From Inquilinus sp. Marseille-Q2685 (GTDB taxonomy: Bacteria; Pseudomonadota; Alphaproteobacteria; DSM-16000; Inquilinaceae), in NCBI RefSeq assembly GCF_916619195.1, contig NZ_CAKAKL010000002.1, positions 1,614,001 to 1,678,000 of the forward strand: a DNA stretch of 64,000 nucleotides, given 5' to 3'. The notes under the pieces are model-generated. The model worked only from the letters and a program-made list of their open reading frames with translations, did not search any database and had not been told where the DNA came from. How positions within the stretch are numbered: the stretch's first letter is position 1; every line of letters begins with the position of its first letter. Position numbers and translations under genes: made by a program. Shown piece after piece: positions 8,814-17,574 of this stretch.

Positions 8814-10273
8814 AGATCTTCATCGCCGCCCTGGTCACCGAGACCAACACCTTCTCGCCGCTGCCGACCGGGGCCGCCAGCTTCTACGCGCCCGAGACCT
8901 ACCGGCGGCGCGACGCCAGCCTGGACGGCACCGCGGCCGAGACCATCTGCCAGAAGACCTGGCGCCGCCTGGCCGAACGCGACGGGCATGAGGTGGTCGA
9001 GAGCGTCACCGCCATCGCCCAGCCGGCCGGGCGCACCATCCGGTCGCTCTACGAAAGCCTGCGCGACGACATCCTGGACGACCTGCGGCAGGCCGGCCCG
9101 GTCGACGTCGTGCTACTGCTGATGCACGGCGCGATGGTGGCCGACGGCTATGACGACTGCGAGGGCGACACGGCCCAGCGGGTCCGCGCCATCGTCGGCC
9201 CCGATGTGCCGGTCGGGATGGAGCTGGACCTGCACTGCCACCTGACCGACCGGATGGTCGAGGCCTGCACCGCGATCATCGGCTTCAAGGAATACCCGCA
9301 CACCGACATGGAGCCGCGGGCGGTCGAGCTGTACGAGCTGTGCCTGCGCGCCCGCCGCGGCGAGATCCGGCCGGTGATGGCGCTGCACGACTGCCGCATG
9401 ATCGGCATGTGGCGCACCCCGGTGGAACCGATGCGCGGCTTCGTCGACCGGATGCAGGCGCTGGAGGGTCGCGACGGCATCCTGTCGGTCACCTTCGGCC
9501 ACGGCTTCCCCTGGGGCGATGTCGAGGATGTCGGCGCGCGGATGCTGGTGGTCGCCGACGGCGACCGCGACCGGGCCCGCCGGGTGGCCGAGGATCTGGG
9601 GCGGGAGATCTGGGATCTGCGCCACGCCACGGCGACGCCGCACGACACGGTGGACGAGGCGCTGGACCACGCGCTGGCGACGCCGCGCGGCCCGGTGGTG
9701 CTGGCCGACGTGGCCGACAATGCCGGCGGCGGCGCGCCGGGCGACAGCACCTTCATCCTGCGCCGGATCATCGACCGCGGCATCGGCAACGTGGTCAGCG
9801 GCTGCTACTGGGACCCGCAGGCGGTGGCGCTGTGCGAGGAGGCCGGCGAGGGGGCGAGCTTCGACCTGCGCATCGGCGGCAAATGCGGCCCGGCCTCCGG
9901 CGACCCGGTCGACCTGCGGGTCACGGTCAGGCGCGTGCTGCCGGAGCTGCGCCAGACCGGGCTGAGCGAGGATTGGGCGCCGCTGGGCCGCGGCGTCTGG
10001 GTGCAGGCGGCGGGCGAGGTCGACCTGGTGCTGGTGACGCTGCGCAGCCAGACCTTCGCACCCGATGCCTTCACCGCCTTCGGCATCGACCCGGCCGGCA
10101 AGGCGATCGTGGTGGTGAAGTCGACCCAGCATTTCCATGCCGGCTTCGCCCCGATCGCGGCCGAAATCCGCTACGTCACCACGCCGGGTGCGATCCCGCC
10201 CGATTATGCCAGTATCGGCTATACCAAGCGCCGCCTGCCGTTCTGGCCGCGCGTGGAGAACCCCTTCGCCTGA
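8810..10273 (+). CDS. M81-family metallopeptidase (MlrC-like)
   Basis: 487 residues starting at GTG 8810, which overlaps the stop of the dehydrogenase. The frame upstream of that GTG is only the shadow of the previous gene. The N-terminal hallmark FIAALVTETNTFSPLPTG and the metal-site stretches MHGAMVADGYDDCEGD, MELDLHCHLT and FKEYPHTDM identify the M81/MlrC family, known from microcystinase C, which cleaves linear peptides carrying unusual residues. Microcystins contain D-amino acids, which fits this neighbourhood. The native substrate is unknown; a peptidase for D-residue peptides is the reasonable inference. Confidence 0.9.
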   Translation: MKIFIAALVTETNTFSPLPTGAASFYAPETYRRRDASLDGTAAETICQKTWRRLAERDGHEVVESVTAIAQPAGRTIRSLYESLRDDILDDLRQAGPVDVVLLLMHGAMVADGYDDCEGDTAQRVRAIVGPDVPVGMELDLHCHLTDRMVEACTAIIGFKEYPHTDMEPRAVELYELCLRARRGEIRPVMALHDCRMIGMWRTPVEPMRGFVDRMQALEGRDGILSVTFGHGFPWGDVEDVGARMLVVADGDRDRARRVAEDLGREIWDLRHATATPHDTVDEALDHALATPRGPVVLADVADNAGGGAPGDSTFILRRIIDRGIGNVVSGCYWDPQAVALCEEAGEGASFDLRIGGKCGPASGDPVDLRVTVRRVLPELRQTGLSEDWAPLGRGVWVQAAGEVDLVLVTLRSQTFAPDAFTAFGIDPAGKAIVVVKSTQHFHAGFAPIAAEIRYVTTPGAIPPDYASIGYTKRRLPFWPRVENPFA

Positions 10274-10295
10274 CCCCTGCTTCCGGGAGGACGCC

Positions 10296-11933
10296 ATGAC
10301 CGATGACAGCCCCCTGCCCCCGGACCTGCCCCATGATTTGCGGTCCCGCATCGACGCGCTGTTCGCGCGCTGGGCCCGGCCGGATTCGCCCGGCGCCGCG
10401 GTCCGCGTCACCCGGCACGGGCGCGAGATCCATCGCGGCTTCTACGGCATGGCCGACCTGGCCCACGGCGTGAAGATCGACGAGCGCACGGTCATCCGCA
10501 TCGGGTCGCAGACCAAGCAGTTCACCGTGCTGCTGGCGCTGATGCTGGAGGCCGAGGGCCGGCTGTCGATGGAGGACGACGTCCGCCGCCACCTGCCCTG
10601 GCTGCCCGAATACCCGGAGACGGTGACGCTGCGCCATTTGGCCGCCAATGTCGGCGGCCTGCGCGACTTCCTCGAGATCATGGTCCTGGGCGGGTTGCCG
10701 ATCGGGGCGCCGTCCACCCGCGCCTGGGCGCGCCGGATCATCGGCGGCCATGGCGGCGTGAACTTCCGGCCCGGCACCGACCTGATCTACTGCAACACCG
10801 GCTTCTTCCTGCTGTCCGAGATCGTCGAGCAGGTCTCGGGCAAGACTTTCAACCAGCTGCTGGAAGAACGCATCACCGGGCCGCTGGGAATGCGCGACAC
10901 CCGGCTGATGCGCTGGGATTCGGAGATCCTGCCGCGGCTGGCGGATCACCACACCCGCGGCCCGGACGGCGGCTGGCACAAGGCGCAATGGGGCGTGGTT
11001 CTGGGCGGCGAAGGCGGCATGGTCTCGACGCTCGAGGACATGACGCTGTGGCTGGCCAATCTCGACGCGCCGAAGGTCGGCACGCCGGAGATGATCGCCC
11101 GGATGTCGGCGCCCGGCGCCGTGATCGACGGCATCCCGTCGCCCTACGGCCTGGGCCTGGTCACCTGCCGCTACCGCGGCCTGGCCAGCATCGGCCATGG
11201 CGGCGGCGTCGCCGGCGGACGTTCGGAATCGGTGCGCTTCCCGGAAGCCGGGATCGGCATCGTCATCCTCGGCAACACCGACGACATGGGCCCGTTCTCC
11301 CTGGCCCGCCGGATCCTCGACCTGGTGCTGGGCCATGAGCCGGGCCCGCCGTGCACCGCGGCGACGGCCGGGCGGCTGAAACAGGCCGCCGGCCTGTACC
11401 GGGCCGAGGACGGCGACGACGTGTTCGGCATCGCGGTGAAGGACGGGCAGCCCGTTTTCGTCAGCAACATGAACAGCGGCATGCCGATCGAGCAGGTCGG
11501 CGACGATGCCTTCATGCCGGAGCGGGGCATCGTGCCGCTGGAGTTCACGCCGCGCGGCGACGGCGACATGGACACGCGCTGGTTCGGCCGCCCGCGGCGC
11601 TTCCGCCGCCTGGCCGACGCCGCCCTGCCGGCCGCGCCCGGCCTGGCCGGACGCTATGCCGACGCCGCCACCGGGTTCGAGGCCGAGATCGGCGAGGAGG
11701 ACGGCGAGACGGTGCTGCGCCTGAGCACCCCCTACGGCACGTGGCAGACCGCGTTGGAGGCCCGGGCGCCGGACCTGCATCTGGCCGTACCGTGGCGGGC
11801 CCTCTCGGACACGCCGCCGAAGCCCGGCGCGATCGACGCGGGCGGCTGGGAGTTCACGATCCGCACCGTCGCGGACGGCATCGTGCTGAACGACGACCGC
11901 ACCAAGCATCTGCACCTGGCCCGAACGGCCTGA
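10296..11933 (+). CDS. dap: Serine D-aminopeptidase (S12 family, DAP-like)
   Basis: 545 residues. The N-terminal penicillin-recognising domain has the nucleophile motif S-Q-T-K (in RIGSQTKQF), Y-C-N (in LIYCNTGF) and H-G-G (in SIGHGGGVAGG). H-G-G replaces the KTG box of beta-lactamases and is characteristic of Ochrobactrum D-aminopeptidase DAP. The length (DAP is about 520) and the two further C-terminal segments after residue about 340 also fit DAP rather than a beta-lactamase. No signal peptide is seen, so it should act in the cytoplasm on imported peptides. GGGAGG precedes the ATG. It is the last gene of the rightward operon and converges with the enolase-family gene 7 bp away. Confidence 0.82.
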   Translation: MTDDSPLPPDLPHDLRSRIDALFARWARPDSPGAAVRVTRHGREIHRGFYGMADLAHGVKIDERTVIRIGSQTKQFTVLLALMLEAEGRLSMEDDVRRHLPWLPEYPETVTLRHLAANVGGLRDFLEIMVLGGLPIGAPSTRAWARRIIGGHGGVNFRPGTDLIYCNTGFFLLSEIVEQVSGKTFNQLLEERITGPLGMRDTRLMRWDSEILPRLADHHTRGPDGGWHKAQWGVVLGGEGGMVSTLEDMTLWLANLDAPKVGTPEMIARMSAPGAVIDGIPSPYGLGLVTCRYRGLASIGHGGGVAGGRSESVRFPEAGIGIVILGNTDDMGPFSLARRILDLVLGHEPGPPCTAATAGRLKQAAGLYRAEDGDDVFGIAVKDGQPVFVSNMNSGMPIEQVGDDAFMPERGIVPLEFTPRGDGDMDTRWFGRPRRFRRLADAALPAAPGLAGRYADAATGFEAEIGEEDGETVLRLSTPYGTWQTALEARAPDLHLAVPWRALSDTPPKPGAIDAGGWEFTIRTVADGIVLNDDRTKHLHLARTA

Positions 11934-11940
11934 CGCACCT

Positions 11941-13260
11941 TCAGCCGCGCGACCGTCGCTCGAAGCCGATGCGGATGCGGTTCCACTCCTCGGTCGGCTG
12001 GAACATCGTGCCGGGATGGCGCAGATGCGCCTCCACCGCCGCCTCGTTCAGCTCGATGCCGAGGCCCGGCTTGTCCGGCACGGTGACGTAGCCGCCTTCG
12101 AGATAGTCGGGGTCGATCCCGGTCACCAGCTCGCCCCAATCCGGGATATCCAGCCCGTGATGCTCGACCGCCACCAGGCCGGAGATCGCGGCGCCGCAAT
12201 GCACATTGGCCATCAGCCCGATCGGGGTGCAGCAGGCGTGCAGCGCGGTCGCCAGGCCGAAGCGCTCGCCGTAATCGGCGATGCGCTTGGTCTCCAGCAT
12301 GCCGCCCGAGGTCAGCAGGTCCGGGTGCAGGATGTCGAAAGCGCGGGTCTCGATCGGCTCGCGGAACCCGTCCCAGAGATACAGCTCCTCGCCCGCCGCG
12401 ATCGGGGTCAGCAGGGCGTCGGCCACCTTCCTGTGGCCGGCGAAATCGTGCCAGGGCAGCGGGTCCTCGAGCCAGGCGAGGTCGAACGGCTCCAGCGCCT
12501 CTCCCAGGCGGATCGCCTCGTCGGCGGTCATGAAGCCCTCGCCGAAATGGTCGATGCACAGCGAGATCTCGGGGCCCACCGCCTGGCGCACGGCGCCGAC
12601 CACCTCGACCGCGGCGGCGATGCCGGCCTGGCTCAGCTTGATCCCCCGCCCGGCGCCCGGCGCGCGCCAGGCCTTGGCCAGGTCGTATTCGTGCCGGGTG
12701 GCCTGCCCGACCAGGGCGCCGTCGACCGCGTTGAAGAAGCGCGGCGGCAGGTCGAACTTGATGAAGGTCAGGCCCAGCGCCTTGCGGCGCAGGACGGCCT
12801 CGACATAGCCCTCCGGCGTCATCTGGGCCGGGGCCGGCGTGTCGCCGTAGATCCGCACCCGGTCGCGGTGCTTGCCGCCGAGGAACTGGTGGCAGGGCAC
12901 GCCATAGGCCTTGCCGACCAGGTCCCACAGCGCGATCTCGATGCCGGAGACGCCGCCCCCTTCCCGCCCCCAGTTGCCGTAGCGGCGCAGGGCCGAGAAG
13001 ATCATGTCGACATTGCAGGGGTTCTGCCCCAGCAGCATGTGCTTGAACTGCAAAGCGTATTCGGCATGGCCGCCGTCGCGCACCTCGCCGAGGCCCGAGA
13101 TGCCCTGGTTGGTGTCGATGCGGATGATCGGGTGATAGCCGCTGCCGACCACCACCGCGACCCGCAGGTCGGTGATCCTCAGCTCGCTCGGCCGGGAATG
13201 GGTCGACACGGCATCCTCGACCCTGCCCATGGCGGCGTCGTCCAGGCGTCCTGTGGTCAT
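11941..13260 (-). CDS. Enolase-superfamily enzyme 1 (mandelate racemase/muconate lactonizing group)
   Basis: 439-residue probable acid-sugar dehydratase or racemase. The capping domain is followed by a TIM barrel with FIKFDL at the second strand, metal ligands in SLCIDHFGEGF, AWLEDPLPW and AAGEELYLW, and the Asp/His pair in HPDLLTSGG and LHACCTP. ATG 13260 is preferred because AGGGGCGG lies just upstream and the longer frame to 13407 runs through the promoter region. It is divergent from the LacI-type gene, which probably controls it. It is unusual in being transcribed away from the rest of the sugar-acid cluster. The exact substrate cannot be read from sequence. Confidence 0.85.
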   Translation of the reverse strand: MTTGRLDDAAMGRVEDAVSTHSRPSELRITDLRVAVVVGSGYHPIIRIDTNQGISGLGEVRDGGHAEYALQFKHMLLGQNPCNVDMIFSALRRYGNWGREGGGVSGIEIALWDLVGKAYGVPCHQFLGGKHRDRVRIYGDTPAPAQMTPEGYVEAVLRRKALGLTFIKFDLPPRFFNAVDGALVGQATRHEYDLAKAWRAPGAGRGIKLSQAGIAAAVEVVGAVRQAVGPEISLCIDHFGEGFMTADEAIRLGEALEPFDLAWLEDPLPWHDFAGHRKVADALLTPIAAGEELYLWDGFREPIETRAFDILHPDLLTSGGMLETKRIADYGERFGLATALHACCTPIGLMANVHCGAAISGLVAVEHHGLDIPDWGELVTGIDPDYLEGGYVTVPDKPGLGIELNEAAVEAHLRHPGTMFQPTEEWNRIRIGFERRSRG

Positions 13261-13288
13261 GGCGTCCGCCCCTGCAGTTTGCTGTTCG

Positions 13289-13322
13289 TTAGGTAATTTG
13301 CTATCATTGCCAAACAAGTTGC
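13289..13322. promoter_or_regulatory. Candidate LacI-type operator region, divergent promoter
   Basis: The 150-bp region between enolase 1 and the LacI gene contains GTTAGG (13289-13294) and AACAAGTTGC (13313-13322). The same 10-mer occurs at 14532-14541 in front of enolase 2 next to CCTAAC. Shared blocks in two promoter regions beside a LacI gene suggest its binding site. Confidence 0.4.
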
Positions 13323-13410
13323 GCAAGACAGGCCGGCCGCATGGGACGATATTGACGGCAGAACGACCGCTGCGGCAGAAGGTGCGGCCCAAACAGGAGC
13401 GCAACACCGC

Positions 13411-14448
13411 ATGAGTTCAGGCCGCGTCACTATCCAGGACATCGCCGACCGGCTGGGGATCTCGAAGTTCTCGGTGTCCCGCGCCCTGTCCGGCAAGTCC
13501 GGCGTCGGCGAGGCTACCCGCAACCGGGTGCTGCGCGCCGCGCACGCTCTCGGATACCGCCGCAGCCAGGAACTGCCTGCGGCCAACGGCCAGATCCTGT
13601 TCATCCGGCAGGAGATCGACCCGGTGTCGAGCGAGCTGTGGCTGAACATGCTGCACGGGGCCGAACGCGAGGGCGAGCGGCTGGGCTTCTCGATCGTGCC
13701 GCGCCAGGCCCGGCACCTGGCCGAAGGCGGCCCTCTCGACAGCGCCGTGGCCGGGCTGATCCTGGCCGTGCCGCGGCCGCAGGAGATCTCCGCCCTCGCC
13801 GCCCGCACCGGCCTGCCAGTGGTCTGCGCCACCTATGTCGGAGCGATGGAGCGGATCGACCAGGTGGTCGGCGCCGATTGGGAGGCCGGGGTCGGCGTGG
13901 CCCGGCTGCTGCTCGGCCTCGGCCACCGGGCCACGGCCTTCGTCCATGGCAGCACCCTGCCGCTCGGCCGGGCCGAGCGCTTCCGCGGTTTCCGCGACGG
14001 CATGCTGGAGGCGCCGGGCACCACGGCCGAGGACATCGTCTTCGACGAGGCCGAGGGCTTCCGCGACGCCTTCCTGGCCCATCTCCGCCGCGGCGGCGCG
14101 CCGACGGCGCTGTTCTGCGCCCATGACGGCATCGCCGTGAACGTGATCTCCGACTTGCTGCGCCTGGGCCTCCGTGTGCCGGAGGACATCTCGGTCGTTG
14201 GCTTCAACGACTTTGCCGCGGCCTCGCAGGTGTCGCCGCGGCTGACCACGGTGCGGACGCCGCAGGTCGAGATCGGCGCCGCCATGGTGCGCTGCATCGC
14301 CGACCGGCTGGGCGACGCCGAGGCCGCGTCGCGGCCGCCGGTGCGACTGGCGCTGGTGGCCGAGATCGTCACCCGTGGCTCGACCGGGCCGGCCGCGCCG
14401 ACGGCTTGGCTGGCGCCGGTGCTGAAGCGGGCAAAGGCGGAGAAGTAG
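13411..14448 (+). CDS. LacI-family transcriptional regulator
   Basis: 345 residues. The N-terminal helix-turn-helix VTIQDIADRLGISKFSVSRA with hinge helix RNRVLRAAHALGYRR is typical, followed by a periplasmic-binding-protein-like effector domain (for example SVVGFNDFAAASQVSPRLTT). It is divergent from enolase 1 and upstream of enolase 2 and the sugar ABC transporter. A role as sugar-acid-responsive repressor of this regulon is inferred. A 28-bp hairpin of the dispersed repeat type lies 25 bp past its stop and may serve as terminator. Confidence 0.93.
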   Translation: MSSGRVTIQDIADRLGISKFSVSRALSGKSGVGEATRNRVLRAAHALGYRRSQELPAANGQILFIRQEIDPVSSELWLNMLHGAEREGERLGFSIVPRQARHLAEGGPLDSAVAGLILAVPRPQEISALAARTGLPVVCATYVGAMERIDQVVGADWEAGVGVARLLLGLGHRATAFVHGSTLPLGRAERFRGFRDGMLEAPGTTAEDIVFDEAEGFRDAFLAHLRRGGAPTALFCAHDGIAVNVISDLLRLGLRVPEDISVVGFNDFAAASQVSPRLTTVRTPQVEIGAAMVRCIADRLGDAEAASRPPVRLALVAEIVTRGSTGPAAPTAWLAPVLKRAKAEK

Positions 14449-14473
14449 CTTCCAGTGGACCGGCCCCCTCCGA

Positions 14474-14501
14474 TTGCCTCTCCCGCCTGGCGGGAGAGGC
14501 A
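14474..14501. terminator. Hairpin after lacI-type gene, single unit of the dispersed twin-hairpin repeat
   Basis: TGCCTCTCCCGCC / GGCGGGAGAGGCA stem-loop followed by CAAAAA. It is one arm of the longer element seen at 28306-28442 and 60787-60920. It may act as terminator of the regulator gene. Confidence 0.5.
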
Positions 14502-14528
14502 CAAAAAGGCCGCCTCGGCTTTTCTTCA

Positions 14529-14565
14529 CCTAACAAGTTGCAATGCCCCTTGCTTGTGTTAGGCT
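14529..14565 (+). promoter_or_regulatory. Promoter with overlapping inverted repeat upstream of enolase 2
   Basis: CCTAACA (14529-14535) and TGTTAGG (14557-14563) form a 7-bp inverted repeat. It overlaps a possible promoter, TTGCAA (14538-14543) and TAGGCT (14560-14565) with a 16-bp spacer. The layout fits a repressor operator covering the RNA polymerase site. Confidence 0.5.
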
Positions 14566-14657
14566 CGATCCGCGACTGCCTAGATCGGACATAAAAGGGC
14601 AGCGGAGAGGAAACACCGGGTGGGCGGCAGCGACCGTCCCCGACCAAGCGGGGCGCC

Positions 14658-15854
14658 ATGAAGATCGTCGATCTGAAATGCGCCGTGATCGGCAAGAACC
14701 CGATCGTGCGCATCGTCACCGATGAGGGCCTCAGCGGCTATGGCGAGGTCGAATCCTACAAGCCGTATCTGAAGCCGCACATCCTGCATTTCCGCGACCC
14801 CCTGATCGGCGAGGACCCGACCCTGGTCGAGCGGACCATGCTGCGGATCCGCCAGCGCGGCGCCTTCAAGCCCTGGGGGGCCGCGGTCAGCGCCATCGAG
14901 ATGGCGCTGTGGGACGTCGCCGGCAAGGCGGCGGGGCTGCCGGTACACAAGCTGCTGGGCGGCAAGGTGCGGGACCATGTGCGGGTCTACAACGGCTCGC
15001 CGCGCGTGCCGATGGGCGGCTACGCGCCGGGGCATTATGCCGAGGACGCCAAACGGCAGATGGCCCTGCCCGAAGGCTTCACCATGATCAAGCAGGGCAT
15101 CGGCTTCCACAGCCCGATGAAGCGTGAGATCCCTGGCTTCTATTACGGCAGCCCAGGGCAGAGCGTGTTCCACGGCGCGATGGATTCCGGGCTGATCACC
15201 GAGCGCGGCCTGAAGCACATGGTCGACTGCGTCGCGGCGATGAAGGAGGTGCTGGGCGACAGGGTCGCGCTGGCGCTGGACTGCGGGCCGGGCTGGACCG
15301 TGCCGGACGCGATCCGCTTCGCCCGCGCGGTCGAGCCGTACAACCTGCTGTGGCTCGAGGACCTGATCACCGGCGACTACGTGCCTTACGTCAACGCCGA
15401 CGTGTATCGCGAGGTGACCCGTGCCACCTCGACGCCGATCCACACCGGCGAGCAGATCTATCTGCGCCAGAACTTCAAGGCGCTGATCGAAGGCCATGCG
15501 GTGAACGTGGTCGGCCCCGACCCCTGCGACGTCGGCGGCATCGCCGAGCTGAAATGGATCGCCGAATACGCCAACCTGCACGGCATCCTGATGGCGCCGC
15601 ACGGCACCGGCAACGGCCTGCTGGGCCTGGCCGCGCTGGTCCAGGTCTCGGCGACGCTGCCGAACAACTTCATCGCTTTCGAATATCCCAGCGGCAACCC
15701 GGCCTGGTGGTACGACATCGTCGACGGCCTGCCGAACCCGATCGTCCGCAACGGGCTGATCGAGGTCTGGGACCGGCCCGGCATGGGCGTCGACATCGAT
15801 CCCGAACGGGCCCGCCAGTATCTGACCGAGGAGGACAGGGCGTTTTTTGATTGA
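14658..15854 (+). CDS. Enolase-superfamily enzyme 2 (sugar-acid dehydratase-like)
   Basis: 398 residues. The N-terminal capping domain (MKIVDLKCAVIGKNPIVRIV) and TIM barrel are complete. Metal ligands are in VALALDCGPGW, LLWLEDLI and IHTGEQIYL, and the C-terminal barrel end carries GPDPCDVGGIAELKW and MAPHGTGNG. The lysine strand reads FTMIKQGIG, so the usual KxK or KxD pair is altered to KxG, suggesting a dehydratase using the His/Asp side. A substrate such as a hexonate or pentonate is inferred from the adjacent sugar transporter and RraA-type aldolase. The gene is followed by a promoter for the transporter. Confidence 0.85.
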   Translation: MKIVDLKCAVIGKNPIVRIVTDEGLSGYGEVESYKPYLKPHILHFRDPLIGEDPTLVERTMLRIRQRGAFKPWGAAVSAIEMALWDVAGKAAGLPVHKLLGGKVRDHVRVYNGSPRVPMGGYAPGHYAEDAKRQMALPEGFTMIKQGIGFHSPMKREIPGFYYGSPGQSVFHGAMDSGLITERGLKHMVDCVAAMKEVLGDRVALALDCGPGWTVPDAIRFARAVEPYNLLWLEDLITGDYVPYVNADVYREVTRATSTPIHTGEQIYLRQNFKALIEGHAVNVVGPDPCDVGGIAELKWIAEYANLHGILMAPHGTGNGLLGLAALVQVSATLPNNFIAFEYPSGNPAWWYDIVDGLPNPIVRNGLIEVWDRPGMGVDIDPERARQYLTEEDRAFFD

Positions 15855-15879
15855 ACGCCCGGTCGAGAAATGCTTTCAG

Positions 15880-15910
15880 CTAACAACATAACAAAAACCG
15901 CAAGTTGTTG
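15880..15910. promoter_or_regulatory. Candidate operator upstream of the sugar-binding protein gene
   Basis: CTAACAAC (15880-15887) faces GTTGTTG (15904-15910) as an inverted repeat. The right part contains GCAAGTTGTT, one mismatch from the reverse complement of the AACAAGTTGC found at the two other LacI-regulon promoters. Confidence 0.4.
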
Positions 15911-15921
15911 CGCACCGATCC

Positions 15922-15951
15922 TTGACGCGTTTTACCCTCGAAGCCTAGGCT
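15922..15951 (+). promoter_or_regulatory. Sigma-70-type promoter for the sugar ABC operon
   Basis: TTGACG (15922-15927) and TAGGCT (15946-15951), spacer 18 bp, 46 bp before the ATG of the binding protein and just downstream of the candidate operator. Confidence 0.55.
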
Positions 15952-15997
15952 GACCGGAACTCGCAGACGACAAGCGAGGCCATTGGGAGGACCGCTC

Positions 15998-17503
15998 ATG
16001 ACCAAGCCTCATGCAGGTGACCTCTTTCCCCATGCCGTCGATCGCCGTCGTTTTCTCGGCTATGCCGCCGGGGCCGGGGCGCTGGCCGCAGGCCTCGGCC
16101 CGCTCGACGCCCTGGCGCAGGACACGGGCATCGACGTCGCCAACTGGACGCCCGACTACATCAACAGCATCGCCGGCACGCTCGAGGTCGATACCGCGGC
16201 GGAATGCGCCAAGGTGGTGCCGCTCGACCACAAGGGCCGGCTGACCTACTGGTATGTCGGGCCGAACGAGGCGTCGCCCCGGATCGACCATGAGATCGAC
16301 GCCCAGTTCTGGGCCGCCTTCGCCAAGACCTACCCGAACATCACCGTCGAGAAGCAGAACCTCGACTACAACCAGATGCTGAACAAGCTGCGCGCCGCCG
16401 CGCTCGGCAACGCCGCGCCGATGGCGGCGAAGCTGCCGATCCTGTGGGGCGTGGAGTTCGCGGCCAAGGGCCAGCTGAGCGAGCTGTCGCCGGAGGCGGT
16501 CGGCTACCGCACCGCCGACTACTGGCCCGGCGCGATGAAGTCGGTGACCTGGAAGGGCAAGACCTACGGGGTGCCGACCAACAACGAGACCATGGCACTG
16601 ATCTGGAATGCCGGGATCTTCAAGGAGGCCGGCCTCGACCCCGAAAGCCCGCCGGCGACCTGGGACGACCTGGTCGCCTATTCCAAGCAGATCAAGGACA
16701 AGACCGGCAAGAACGGCTACGGGCTGGTGGCCCGGCCGAACGCCGGCAACACGCCGTTCCGCTTCATGCCGCAATGCTGGGCCTATGGCGGCGGCGCGCT
16801 GGACGAGGCGGAGGCGAGCCCGACCTACCAGGAGGTCTACATCAACAACGACGGCTCCAAGGCCGCGCTGCAGGCCTCCTACGACATGTATGTCCGGGAC
16901 AAGTCGGTGCCGACCTCGGCCCTGACCAACACCCAGACCGAGAACCAGGACCCGTTCATCTCCGGCCAGCTGGCGATGATGATCAGCCATCCGCTGGAAT
17001 ACGCCACCATGCTGGACCGGGCCAAGAAGGCGACCGGCGCCGACAAGGCGGTGGCCGAGGCGGTGGTGGCGAACATGCGCTACGGGCTGATCCCGAAGGG
17101 GCCGGCGCGGCGCGCCGTGGTGTTCGGCGGCTCCAACGCCCACATCTTCAATCCCGACGTGGTCGATGGCGGGCTGGACATGGACGCCGCCCGCGCCTTC
17201 GTCGCCTTCGCCACCGGGCCGGAATGGTCGACCAAGGTGTCCTGGGTCGGCTCCAACCCCGGCAACACCCGCGGCTTCCGCACCAAATGGATGAAGCAGC
17301 GGCTGGACGAGATCAAGTTCCTGAACGTCACCACCTCGATGCTGCCGAGCGGGATCCCGTTCCCGGTGATCCCGGAATCGGCGGAGATCATGAACATCAT
17401 CGTCCCGAACATGATGCAGAACGCGCTGACCGGGAAGATGACCGTGGCCGAGGCGGCCGACGACGCCGCCAGCAAGATCAAGGACCTGCTGTCGGGCCTC
17501 TAG
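15998..17503 (+). CDS. Sugar ABC transporter substrate-binding protein (family 1), Tat-exported
   Basis: 501-residue periplasmic binding protein. The N-terminus has a twin-arginine signal (DRRRFLGYAAGAGALAAG) ending near ALAQ. Binding-protein features include YWYVGPNEAS, NITVEKQNLDYNQM, VPTNNETMALIWNAGIFKEA and the conserved alpha/beta hinge blocks of family 1. ATG 15998 follows GGGAGG by 7 bp and is chosen over the in-frame TTG at 15983. Export through Tat rather than Sec suggests folding before export. It heads the transporter operon; two permeases and the ATPase follow. The ligand is probably a sugar acid or oligosaccharide used by the enolase-type enzymes (inference). Confidence 0.9.
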   Translation: MTKPHAGDLFPHAVDRRRFLGYAAGAGALAAGLGPLDALAQDTGIDVANWTPDYINSIAGTLEVDTAAECAKVVPLDHKGRLTYWYVGPNEASPRIDHEIDAQFWAAFAKTYPNITVEKQNLDYNQMLNKLRAAALGNAAPMAAKLPILWGVEFAAKGQLSELSPEAVGYRTADYWPGAMKSVTWKGKTYGVPTNNETMALIWNAGIFKEAGLDPESPPATWDDLVAYSKQIKDKTGKNGYGLVARPNAGNTPFRFMPQCWAYGGGALDEAEASPTYQEVYINNDGSKAALQASYDMYVRDKSVPTSALTNTQTENQDPFISGQLAMMISHPLEYATMLDRAKKATGADKAVAEAVVANMRYGLIPKGPARRAVVFGGSNAHIFNPDVVDGGLDMDAARAFVAFATGPEWSTKVSWVGSNPGNTRGFRTKWMKQRLDEIKFLNVTTSMLPSGIPFPVIPESAEIMNIIVPNMMQNALTGKMTVAEAADDAASKIKDLLSGL

Positions 17504-17517
17504 GCCCCGTCCCGCAC

Positions 17518-17544
17518 CCGGCCGGTGCCTGAGGCGCCGGCCGG
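17518..17544 (+). promoter_or_regulatory. Intercistronic hairpin after the sugar-binding protein gene
   Basis: 12-bp stem with a 3-nt TGA loop (CCGGCCGGTGCC / GGCGCCGGCCGG, one G-T pair), 15 bp past the stop and without a T tract. It probably stabilises the binding-protein mRNA or attenuates transcription into the permeases. Confidence 0.6.
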
Positions 17545-17574
17545 CCCCTCTCCCCCCACGAAGGAGGTTCGGGC

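Noticed and set aside
10296..11933. Class C beta-lactamase or esterase for the S12 protein
   Set aside because: The third motif is HGG, not KTG, the protein is 545 residues with extra C-terminal domains, and there is no signal peptide. These fit D-aminopeptidase DAP better.
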